Assembly (NCBI GenBank): GCA_026988585.1 | Contig: JALSKY010000222.1 | Coordinates: 1 to 10,678 of the forward strand | Direction: 5' to 3' | Length of the DNA: 10,678 bases | DNA from: Deltaproteobacteria bacterium | GTDB taxonomy: Bacteria; Desulfobacterota; Dissulfuribacteria; Dissulfuribacterales; QOAL01 | Part shown: positions 1 through 6,641 of the stretch, piece after piece | Layout of the letters: every line of letters starts with the position of its first letter | Position numbering within the stretch: position 1 is the stretch's first letter | Position numbers and translations under genes: made by a program | The notes under the pieces: generated by a model | The model's database searches: none | Seen by the model: the letters and a program-made list of their open reading frames with translations, nothing else | What the model was told of the DNA's origin: nothing

Positions 1-2
1 TG

Positions 3-566
3 GAAGAATCAGGTCGTCTGGCCCAGGCAGCAGCTCTGCTGGAGCAGGCCCTTGAACAACACCCAAACAACGAAAGGCTCCTTATATCGCTTGCCCTGAT
101 CCTGGAAAAACAGGGAAAATGGGAAAAGGGTGTAAAGCTGGCCAGAAAGGTCCTGAAAATCAACCCTGACGATGTCTCAGCACTAAATTTTATTGGTTAT
201 ACCCTTGCTGACAGGGACTCTGACAACAGGAAAAGTCTCGAAGAAGCGGAGAAACTCATAAAGAAGGCGTTAGAGTTGCGGCCAGAGGATGGCTTCATCA
301 TGGACAGCATGGGGTGGGTCTATTTCAAGCAGCATCGTTATTGTGAGGCTATTCGCTATCTCAGGAAGGCCCATGAGCTTGCACCGGATGACCCGGTTAT
401 AGCAGAGCATCTTGGAGACGCCCTCATGGCAGCCCACAGATTTCAAGATGCTGTGAAGGCTTATGAAAAGTCTGTCCAGCTCTGCAAAAAACGGGTTGAT
501 CGGCTGAGGATCAAAAAAAAACTGAGAAGAGCCAAAGAACTCCTTTCTGACTATCCAGATCTTTGA
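3..566 (+). CDS. Tetratricopeptide-repeat protein, C-terminal part (5' end outside window)
   Basis: The reading frame is open from base 3 with no start codon needed, so the gene enters from outside and only its last 187 residues are visible. They form about four to five tandem TPR units with the usual Leu/Ala/Pro spacing. Repeats end in NPDD, RPED and APDD, and typical helix phrases such as DSMGWVYFKQHRYCEAI and EHLGDALMAAHRFQDAV are present. A basic helix (KKRVDRLRIKKKLRRAKEL) follows, and the protein stops at TGA 564-566. TPR arrays are protein-protein interaction scaffolds, and in deltaproteobacteria long proteins of this type are often periplasmic or lipoprotein-anchored, but the N-terminus that would show a signal sequence is missing. 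A TTG at 276 could be mistaken for the start, but coding character continues well upstream of it. No partner or specific role can be assigned. Confidence 0.85.
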   Translation, partial: EESGRLAQAAALLEQALEQHPNNERLLISLALILEKQGKWEKGVKLARKVLKINPDDVSALNFIGYTLADRDSDNRKSLEEAEKLIKKALELRPEDGFIMDSMGWVYFKQHRYCEAIRYLRKAHELAPDDPVIAEHLGDALMAAHRFQDAVKAYEKSVQLCKKRVDRLRIKKKLRRAKELLSDYPDL

Positions 567-670
567 GGCCCGGGTGGATACGTTGAATTTTCAGTTCATG
601 CAGCAGGTTTCCTTCTTTGCCACTCCCGGTTTCATTTGTCCCCAACCTTGAACCTCCAATCTATATTTGT

Positions 671-783
671 TATCTGTTCAAAATTTGTGTAAGTTATTTC
701 CCGAACTCAGAAGATGTCCTATCGCCATGCCTTTATGTTTTTTGTAAAGGTTACATGGTCGGTTTGTGTCTTCTGAACAGATA
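671..783 (+). repeat. Nested inverted repeats, potential long hairpin leader upstream of lolD
   Basis: Several arms pair in nested order. TATCTGTTCA (671-680) is a perfect 10-base inverted repeat of TGAACAGATA (774-783). TCAGAAGA (707-714) is a perfect 8-base inverted repeat of TCTTCTGA (769-776), extendable by three G-U pairs in RNA. CCATG (725-729) pairs with CATGG (754-758), and CCTTTA (730-735) pairs with TAAAGG (745-750) around a T-rich 9-base loop (736-744). The first two pairings share bases 774-776, so they compete at their junction. The structure ends 47 bases before the lolD start. It could be an RNA leader, a DNA site, or a remnant of a small palindromic element. It is not an obvious terminator because no T-run follows it. 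Confidence 0.5.
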
Positions 784-814
784 GTGAGTTTATGACCATT
801 CCAATAATGTGAAC

Positions 815-820
815 AGGAGA
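815..820 (+). promoter_or_regulatory. Ribosome binding site for lolD (supports TTG start)
   Basis: AGGAGA lies ten bases before the TTG at 831. An in-frame TGA at 810-812 leaves no upstream ATG, GTG or TTG, so the TTG start is well supported. Confidence 0.7.
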
Positions 821-830
821 AAGGGTTATT

Positions 831-1562
831 TTGCAGAGCGATAACGGGATATTCGTTCAGGTGAACCGGCTCAGGAAATCCTATTCCGGGGATATAGGTG
901 AGATAGATGTACTTTCTGGCGTGGACTTTCATATAGCTTACAACGAGGTAATTGCCATTATAGGCGCATCTGGAGTGGGAAAAACAACCCTGCTCCATAT
1001 ACTTGGTACATTGGACCGGCCATCTTCAGGAAAGATCCTCTATTCAGGAAAGGATATCTTTAAACTATCTGACTCGAAACTTTCTGCATTTAGGAACTCC
1101 AAGATCGGATTTGTGTTTCAGTCCCACCACCTGCTGCCGGAATTTACAGCCCTTGAAAACGTTATGATACCCTGTTTTCTTGCCGGTATGTCCCGTAAAG
1201 ATGCCCATGATGCAGCCATCCAGCTCCTCAAGCAGGTTGACCTTGAACATAGAGCGAGCCTTTCCTCTGCCAGACTATCGGGTGGTGAGCAGCAGAGAGT
1301 GGCCTTGGCGAGGGCTATGGTCATGAATCCAAAACTGATACTTGCAGATGAGCCTACAGGGAATCTGGATGAGAAGAGCGGGGGTAAAGTGGCAGAGCTC
1401 CTCTTTCAAATGAAGTATAGGCCTGAGACGTCCGTGGTGCTTGTTACTCATAACCTTAGCCTGGCCAGGCTGGCAGATCGCTGTCTTGGCCTGTCCCAGG
1501 GGAGAGTGGTTGAACTCGAAAAGGAAAATTTAGCAGAGTTTGTAATGAAAAAGGCGGCCTGA
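831..1562 (+). CDS. lolD: Lipoprotein-releasing ABC transporter ATP-binding protein LolD
   Basis: This is the cytoplasmic ATPase of a LolCDE-type complex, which extracts lipoproteins from the inner membrane for transfer to the periplasmic carrier. The 243 residues match the LolD/MacB ATPase class. Walker A is GASGVGKTT (45-53), the Q-loop glutamine is Q97, the signature LSGGEQQR spans 149-156, Walker B is LILADEP (169-175) with catalytic E174, the D-loop NLD is at 178-180 and the switch histidine is H207. The start is TTG with a good ribosome binding site. bamA follows after two bases, so the two are probably co-translated. The permease partner LolC/LolE, often encoded immediately upstream in related bacteria, is not in this position; a TPR gene and a non-coding gap are there instead. 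A related ABC ATPase such as a MacB or FtsE paralogue cannot be fully excluded, but the bam/lpx context favours LolD. Confidence 0.87.
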   Translation: MQSDNGIFVQVNRLRKSYSGDIGEIDVLSGVDFHIAYNEVIAIIGASGVGKTTLLHILGTLDRPSSGKILYSGKDIFKLSDSKLSAFRNSKIGFVFQSHHLLPEFTALENVMIPCFLAGMSRKDAHDAAIQLLKQVDLEHRASLSSARLSGGEQQRVALARAMVMNPKLILADEPTGNLDEKSGGKVAELLFQMKYRPETSVVLVTHNLSLARLADRCLGLSQGRVVELEKENLAEFVMKKAA

Positions 1563-1564
1563 AT

Positions 1565-4273
1565 ATGGAAGTGTATCTTAAAATCTATAGATCTACAATG
1601 GTGTTGGCCTCGTTCTTGATTGTTTTTTTCTTGGCACTTACAGGGTTACAGTGGCAGGGAAACATGGCCATGGCCATGGATACGGTGCCTGGCACTAAAG
1701 CTGCCCTGTTTCATCTGAAGGGGTTCGGGCCAGAAGGGCAGATATCCCATACAGTTCAGCAAGCTGAGAGGGAACTGTTACAGGAGCTGCAACAGCGTGG
1801 CCATCTGGTGGAGCGTGTAGGTAAGATCGGCTCTGACCTCAGCAGGACCCAGATAAAGAGATACCTTTCTGCCCTTGGCGCCGGATATGGGATCTGGGGG
1901 AACGTCACCCTGCTCGGAGATATGGTAAGCCTTGATCTCTATGTAATATCAGCGCAATCCACCTCCAACAAACCCCTACCTGTCTTTATTCAGGGTCCTA
2001 AAGAGAAGCTGTCCGGGCTCTGTTCTGTCCTTTCAGACAGGATTGAACAGGCCTTCCTTACGCCTTACAAGGTAGCAAGAATCGATATAGCTGGAAACCG
2101 GCGTATCGGGACTGACGCTGTTCTTGCCGAGATACCTCTGCAGCAAGGGATGCAGTATAGGAAGGATCTTGTAACCGAGAGCATCAAGTCCATCTATCGT
2201 ATGGGATATTTTGATGAGATTGAGGCAGATGTGCAGGATTCTCCAGAGGGCAAGGTGATCACCTTCATGGTCAGGGAGAAACCCGCTATCAGAAATATAG
2301 AGATAGTGGGTAACAGGGCATTGGGTGAGGATAAGATCAGGGAGGTCCTGGATATAAAACCATATTCAGTCATCCGTGAGGATGCCCTGAAGCAGAACGC
2401 CGAAAAGATACAGATGCTCTATTCTGACAAGGGCTATGCAGGAACTACAGTTGTAGCGGCAATCAAGCCTGTTTCCAGTCAGGCTGCCGATGTGATCTTT
2501 GAAATTACAGAAGGGGAGAAGGTCAAGATCAAGAAGATCGAAATAGAGGGGAACAAGGCCTTTTCTGATGACAAGATCAAGGAGATCATGGAGGTTGCAG
2601 AGAAGAAACCATGGTGGACACCCAGCCTGAGAAATATTATGGGGCTGATAACAGGCGATGCAGGAATCCTCAAGAGCGATGCCCTGGAGAGGGATCTCAG
2701 CCGTATAGCTGCCTTTTATCATAACTATGGTTATGTTGACGCAAAGGTTGGAAGGCCCAAGATAAAAAGAGAGGGAGCAGATATCTATATCACCATACCG
2801 GTTAATGAAGGCGAGAGATACAAAGTCGGAAAGATCAGCATAGACCAGGATTATTTCAAGGATGGGGAGCAACTCCTGAAGGATCTTCATCTCAAGGATG
2901 AGCAGTATTTCAGTCAACAGGTTCTCAGAAAAGATATCATAGCCCTTACCAACAGGTTTTCAGACCAGGGATTTGCCTATTGCAATATAGAGCCACAGCT
3001 CATTCGCGACAGAGTGAACCATGTTGTGGACATCACCCTCAAAGTGGACAAGGGGCCAAAGGTCTATATTGAACGGATCGAGATCGCAGGGAACACCCGT
3101 ACCAGGGACAAGGTTATAAGAAGAGAGCTCAGGGTCAAGGAACTGGAGCCCTTCAGCTCCACCGGCCTCAAACGGAGTCAGAACAGGCTTAGAAGGCTTG
3201 GTTATTTTCAGGATGTCAATATCACGCCGCGCAAGGGCAGTGATGAGTCCCATATGAATATAGACGTCAATGTCAAGGAACAGCCCACAGGCACATTCAG
3301 TGTTGGGATGGGGTACAGTTCTGTTGACAGTCTCATCTTCATGGGTGAGGTGAGTCAGAGAAATTTCCTGGGCAAGGGCCAGACCCTCTCTTTCAGGGGT
3401 ATCATTGGTGGCAGCACCCAGAGATTTACCCTGAGTCTGTTCGAGCCATATTTCAGGGACACCCGTTTCTCCCTTGGCTTCGACATCTATAACTGGAACT
3501 ATGAATATGACGACTATACCAAGGACAGTTATGGTGGGGCTTTGCGTTTTGGATATCCCCTTACTGATAATCTGAGATGGTATAGCCGACTCAGGGTGGA
3601 TGAATCGGATATTTCCGATTACATAGATGATCCTTCAAGATATATCCGTGATTCAATAGATATCAAGAGTACCAGATCACTTAGTATGGGGCTCACCTAT
3701 GATAGCAGGGATCGCTATTTCAATCCTACAAGGGGCTGGCTCGCTGATATATCCGTGGAAAACGCAGGGACTCTCCTGGGCGGTGATGCTGAATATACCA
3801 AGTTTGAGGGCTCCACTGCCTATTATCATCCGATCTGGAAGGATATCCTGATAGGCAAGATCAAGATAGGAGCAGGTTATGTGGAAGAGGGAAGTGACGG
3901 CAAACTGCCCATCTGGGAGCGATTCTTTCTTGGAGGCCTGGATTCTGTTAGAGGGTTCAAGTATGGCTGGGTAAGTCCAAGGGATCCGGTAACAGATGAA
4001 CGGATCGGAGGAGAGTATATGGGGTATCTCCAGTCAGAAATGGTCTTTCCTCTTGTTCAGGAGTTAGGGTTGAACGGAGTCGTCTTTTACGACATGGGAA
4101 ATGTATGGCAGAAGGATGATGTAGATATTTCCGATACCAAGAAATCGGTTGGCCTTGGTGTGAGATGGCTGTCTCCCATGGGCCCCTTGCGCATAGAATG
4201 GGGTTACAACTTAGATAAGGATCCGGAAGATGACTCCAGCAACTGGGAGTTCCGTATGGGGGGCAGCTTCTGA
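1565..4273 (+). CDS. bamA: Outer membrane protein assembly factor BamA with extra N-terminal domain
   Basis: BamA is the central Omp85 subunit of the BAM complex, which folds beta-barrel proteins into the outer membrane. The 902-residue product is longer than the roughly 800 residues of E. coli BamA. It starts with a signal peptide (basic residues K6 and R9, hydrophobic stretch about 12-30, probable cleavage near the AMAM run at 34-37). Next comes an extra alpha/beta domain (about 38-165), then five POTRA domains starting near residues 168, 241, 320, 418 and 500, each with the xIxIxGNxx...GYF/GYA pattern. The 16-strand barrel runs from about 576 to the C-terminal aromatic F902. The Omp85 VRGF motif is at 795-798. 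The ATG at 1565 lies two bases after the lolD stop with only a weak ribosome binding site, suggesting coupling. An internal ATG at 1598 would remove the basic n-region of the signal peptide. The TGA overlaps the lpxD ATG (TGATG). No skp/ompH gene follows, although it often does. Confidence 0.95.
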   Translation: MEVYLKIYRSTMVLASFLIVFFLALTGLQWQGNMAMAMDTVPGTKAALFHLKGFGPEGQISHTVQQAERELLQELQQRGHLVERVGKIGSDLSRTQIKRYLSALGAGYGIWGNVTLLGDMVSLDLYVISAQSTSNKPLPVFIQGPKEKLSGLCSVLSDRIEQAFLTPYKVARIDIAGNRRIGTDAVLAEIPLQQGMQYRKDLVTESIKSIYRMGYFDEIEADVQDSPEGKVITFMVREKPAIRNIEIVGNRALGEDKIREVLDIKPYSVIREDALKQNAEKIQMLYSDKGYAGTTVVAAIKPVSSQAADVIFEITEGEKVKIKKIEIEGNKAFSDDKIKEIMEVAEKKPWWTPSLRNIMGLITGDAGILKSDALERDLSRIAAFYHNYGYVDAKVGRPKIKREGADIYITIPVNEGERYKVGKISIDQDYFKDGEQLLKDLHLKDEQYFSQQVLRKDIIALTNRFSDQGFAYCNIEPQLIRDRVNHVVDITLKVDKGPKVYIERIEIAGNTRTRDKVIRRELRVKELEPFSSTGLKRSQNRLRRLGYFQDVNITPRKGSDESHMNIDVNVKEQPTGTFSVGMGYSSVDSLIFMGEVSQRNFLGKGQTLSFRGIIGGSTQRFTLSLFEPYFRDTRFSLGFDIYNWNYEYDDYTKDSYGGALRFGYPLTDNLRWYSRLRVDESDISDYIDDPSRYIRDSIDIKSTRSLSMGLTYDSRDRYFNPTRGWLADISVENAGTLLGGDAEYTKFEGSTAYYHPIWKDILIGKIKIGAGYVEEGSDGKLPIWERFFLGGLDSVRGFKYGWVSPRDPVTDERIGGEYMGYLQSEMVFPLVQELGLNGVVFYDMGNVWQKDDVDISDTKKSVGLGVRWLSPMGPLRIEWGYNLDKDPEDDSSNWEFRMGGSF

Positions 4274-5334
4274 TGGCAGACAGGGCCCTTACAGTATCAG
4301 AGATTGCCAACATGGTTGGCGGCAGGGTTATAGGCAACGGGAATGTGCCAGTTATCTCCATAGCCCCTTTGGATACGGCTGGTCCAGACCATATCAGTTT
4401 TGCAGCCTCACCCAAATTCAAAAAGAAGGCACTATCCAGCAGAGCTGGTGCCCTCATCCTGCCTGAAGGCTGGCCAAGAAGGGAGCAGGAGGCCTTGGAA
4501 CGGCCTCTTGTCCTGGTAAAAAATCCGCATCTTGCCTATGCCAAGATAGCCCAGCACTTTTTTTCTGAAGAGCCAGCCTGTAAGGGGATCCATCCCTCAG
4601 TTGTTATGGGAGACCGGTGCAAGATAGGAGAGGATGTCACTCTTGGGGCAAATGTGGTTGTTGGTAATGGAGTCTCTATTGGTAACAGGGTGTTTATCCA
4701 TCCAGGGGTTGTCATTGGTGACGGAGTTGAGATTGGAGACGATACCAAAATCTATCCCAATGTGACAATTTATGGAGGTTGCCGCATAGGAAGCAGAGTA
4801 ATAATCCATTCCGGGGTTGTCATTGGAGCTGATGGTTTTGGTTTTGCTACAGATGAACAGGGGCAGCACTGGAAGATACCCCAGGTAGGTATCGTTATAA
4901 TAGAAGATGATGTTGAGATTGGGGCAAACACAACCATAGACCGGGCAGCCTTTGGAGCCACAAGGATCTGTCGCGGTGTGATGATAGACAACTTGGTGAT
5001 GATCGCGCACAATGTAGAGGTTGGACCTGGTTCCATTATAGTAGCCCAGTCCGGTATAGCTGGCAGCACAAAACTGGGCAGGGGGGTCGTGGTTGCAGCC
5101 CAGGCAGGTTTGATAGGCCATATTGAAATTGGGGATAGGGCAGTCATAACGGCAAAGTCCGGGGTGGTTTCATCAGTCCCCGCAGGTGAGGCGGTATCAG
5201 GTGTGCCTGCAATACCTCACACGCAGTTTCTCAGGCTGGCCGGCGCCCTGAAAAAACTGCCTGACCTGGTATCCCAGGTTCGAAACCTCAAAAAGGAGAT
5301 CGCAAAACTCAAGGCTGGCAAAAGAGAAGAGTAA
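4273..5334 (+). CDS. lpxD: UDP-3-O-(3-hydroxyacyl)glucosamine N-acyltransferase LpxD
   Basis: LpxD transfers a 3-hydroxyacyl chain from ACP to the 2-amino group of UDP-3-O-acyl-glucosamine, the third step of lipid A synthesis, in the cytoplasm. The 353-residue protein has the LpxD-specific uridine-binding N-terminal domain (about 1-100, including HISFAASPKFKKKA). A left-handed beta-helix of hexapeptide repeats follows (about 105-320), and a charged C-terminal helix (about 325-353) is typical of the trimeric enzyme. The segment IGANTTIDRAAFGAT leads into MIDNLVMIAHNVEVG, where H246 matches the catalytic histidine of the family (H239 in E. coli). The ATG at 4273 overlaps the bamA stop codon, with a G-rich run (4258-4263) upstream that may serve as ribosome binding site. 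fabZ follows 12 bases after the stop. Confidence 0.96.
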   Translation: MADRALTVSEIANMVGGRVIGNGNVPVISIAPLDTAGPDHISFAASPKFKKKALSSRAGALILPEGWPRREQEALERPLVLVKNPHLAYAKIAQHFFSEEPACKGIHPSVVMGDRCKIGEDVTLGANVVVGNGVSIGNRVFIHPGVVIGDGVEIGDDTKIYPNVTIYGGCRIGSRVIIHSGVVIGADGFGFATDEQGQHWKIPQVGIVIIEDDVEIGANTTIDRAAFGATRICRGVMIDNLVMIAHNVEVGPGSIIVAQSGIAGSTKLGRGVVVAAQAGLIGHIEIGDRAVITAKSGVVSSVPAGEAVSGVPAIPHTQFLRLAGALKKLPDLVSQVRNLKKEIAKLKAGKREE

Positions 5335-5346
5335 CAGGAGAGAGAG

Positions 5347-5772
5347 ATGACGCATCAGGATATACTTAAACTCCTGCCACACAGATATCCATTCCTGCTT
5401 GTCGATGGTGTGACAGAGATAGAGTTGGGAGAATATATAAGGGGATATAAAAATATATCCTTCAATGAACCACAGTTTCACGGTCATTTCCCTGGCAATC
5501 CAATAATGCCAGGAGTCTTGATACTTGAGGCAATGGCCCAGCTTGGTATCATCTTTGCCAAAAAGACAGAACCCGCAATAGAGGAGAAGCTGGTTGTCTT
5601 TGCAGGGATAGATGGTGTCCGGTTTCGCAGTCCTGTGCTGCCAGGCCACAGAATGGATATGGAACTGAAACTCATCAAAAAGAAAAGGAATATCTGGAAA
5701 ATGGGGGCAGTTGCCTCAGTGGATGGCAAGACAGCAGTTGAAGCTGTTCTGTTAGCAGCCATCCAGGACTGA
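5347..5772 (+). CDS. fabZ: 3-hydroxyacyl-[acyl-carrier-protein] dehydratase FabZ
   Basis: FabZ dehydrates 3-hydroxyacyl-ACP to trans-2-enoyl-ACP in type II fatty-acid synthesis. It draws on the same 3-hydroxyacyl-ACP pool that LpxA and LpxD need, which is the usual explanation for its place between them. The 141-residue hot-dog-fold protein has the family length. It carries LPHRYPFLLVD (10-20), the HFPGNPIMPGVL motif with catalytic H47, and EAMAQLG with catalytic E61. AGGAG at 5336-5340 gives a good ribosome binding site for the ATG. lpxA follows after 36 bases. I see nothing unusual in the protein. Confidence 0.97.
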   Translation: MTHQDILKLLPHRYPFLLVDGVTEIELGEYIRGYKNISFNEPQFHGHFPGNPIMPGVLILEAMAQLGIIFAKKTEPAIEEKLVVFAGIDGVRFRSPVLPGHRMDMELKLIKKKRNIWKMGAVASVDGKTAVEAVLLAAIQD

Positions 5773-5808
5773 TCTGCACATCAATATTAGTTTACAGGTG
5801 GACATTGT

Positions 5809-6621
5809 ATGACCCAAAGAGATAATGACATTCATGATACTGCGGTAATTCAGCAGGGCGCAGTCCTGGGCAGGGGGGTGACCATAGGTGCCTATACTGT
5901 AGTCGGTCCTGAGGTTACTGTTTCAGATAATGTATTCCTGGGGCCTCATGTTGTGGTAGAAGGCAAGACCAACCTTGGGACTGGCGTTCAGATCTATCAG
6001 TTCGCATCTGTAGGCGCTCCTCCACAGGATCTCTCCTATCAAGGGGAGATGACTGCTGTAGAGATTGGCAAGAATACAGTTGTCAGAGAGGCTGTTACCA
6101 TTCATCGTGGCACTGACAAGGGGGGGGGTATCACCAGGATTGGCAGCAATTGTATGATAATGGCCTATTCTCATGTGGCCCATGACTGTCAGATAGGTGA
6201 CCATGTAATAATGGCTAATGTGGCCACACTCGGTGGACATGTTGAGATTGGAAATCACGCTGTAATCGGCGGTATGTGCGCCATCCATCAGTTCTGCCAT
6301 ATAGGAGAATTTGCGTTCATGGCCGGCATGTCAGGAACCAACAAGGATATTCCGCCATTTACCCGCTATTCAGGTGCCAGGGACGGAAGGCTCTTCGGCC
6401 TCAATCTTGTTGGATTGAGACGGGGAGGGTTTTCTAAGGATGATATTCGTGCACTCAAGGATGCCTACAGGATAATATTTCAGAAGGCCCAAACCATAGC
6501 TGAAGGTGTTCAGGAGGCTCAGGAACAGTTTGGACAGATTCCCATGGTTGCCAAGTTCCTAAAGTTTATTGTGGAGTCAAAGCGCGGAATTCCTCCTGCA
6601 TCCATGAAAGAGGAGGAGTAA
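5809..6621 (+). CDS. lpxA: Acyl-ACP--UDP-N-acetylglucosamine O-acyltransferase LpxA
   Basis: LpxA catalyses the first step of lipid A synthesis, moving a 3-hydroxyacyl chain from ACP to the 3-position of UDP-GlcNAc. The 270 residues show a left-handed beta-helix (about 8-190) and an alpha-helical C-terminal domain. Residues fall at the same numbers as in E. coli LpxA: H122 and catalytic H125 in SHVAHDC, H144, G155 and H160 in HQFC. G173, at the base of the acyl pocket, is also kept; in E. coli that glycine allows a C14 chain. The phrase IYQFASVGAPPQDL is diagnostic for LpxA rather than LpxD. AGGTGGA (5796-5802) precedes the ATG with good spacing. Nine consecutive G bases (6120-6128) encode part of the conserved Gly-Gly-Gly loop. 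The last codons contain AGGAGGAG, which probably serves as ribosome binding site for lpxI. Confidence 0.97.
   Translation: MTQRDNDIHDTAVIQQGAVLGRGVTIGAYTVVGPEVTVSDNVFLGPHVVVEGKTNLGTGVQIYQFASVGAPPQDLSYQGEMTAVEIGKNTVVREAVTIHRGTDKGGGITRIGSNCMIMAYSHVAHDCQIGDHVIMANVATLGGHVEIGNHAVIGGMCAIHQFCHIGEFAFMAGMSGTNKDIPPFTRYSGARDGRLFGLNLVGLRRGGFSKDDIRALKDAYRIIFQKAQTIAEGVQEAQEQFGQIPMVAKFLKFIVESKRGIPPASMKEEE
6611..6618 (+). promoter_or_regulatory. Strong Shine-Dalgarno inside the lpxA tail, probably serving lpxI
   Basis: AGGAGGAG overlaps the last codons of lpxA. It lies 5-7 bases before a CTG (6624) that is in frame with lpxI, but more than 20 bases before the first ATG (6642). It therefore bears on which lpxI start is used. 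Confidence 0.55.
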
Positions 6622-6641
6622 TCCTGAAGATCTCATCTCCC

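Larger units (their letters stand above)
567..830 (+). other. Non-coding leader region between the TPR gene and lolD
   Basis: This stretch of 264 bases has no convincing coding frame. It is the only sizeable gap before the lpx/bam operon, so the operon promoter probably lies here, but I could not pick a -35/-10 pair with good spacing. A TATATT at 662-667 could be a -10 element, but no TTGACA-like hexamer sits at a suitable distance upstream. The right half holds the nested inverted repeat listed separately. The last 20 bases contain AGGAGA (815-820), the ribosome binding site for lolD. Confidence 0.5.

Noticed and set aside
513..521. A-run of nine near the end of the TPR gene, and A-runs of eight in the oxidoreductase and lpxB, as phase-variation tracts
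   Set aside because: They encode Lys-Lys or Lys-rich helices in genes where AAA is a common codon, so composition explains them.
276..566. Short plus-strand frame starting at a TTG at 276
   Set aside because: The same frame is open and rich in TPR residues back to base 3, so this is an internal codon of a truncated larger gene.
671..783. The leader inverted repeat as a transposon-derived miniature element with target duplication
   Set aside because: No direct repeat flanks the arms and no second copy is visible in the window, so I report only the structure and not a mobile origin.
678..998. Minus-strand frame of 106 codons over the lolD leader
   Set aside because: It overlaps the lolD start on the opposite strand, has an unusual composition with many Tyr/His/Asn and no recognisable domain; it reads as an antisense shadow.
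2366..2917. Minus-strand frame of 183 codons within bamA
   Set aside because: It is fully antisense to the POTRA region of bamA, with no domain and no ribosome binding site that would support it.
3957..4466. Frames on both strands across the bamA-lpxD junction
   Set aside because: They are out of frame with two strongly conserved genes and have no family resemblance.
4597..5147. Two long overlapping minus-strand frames within lpxD
   Set aside because: Repeated hexapeptide codons leave the opposite strand poor in stop codons. The products are low-complexity shadows of the beta-helix.
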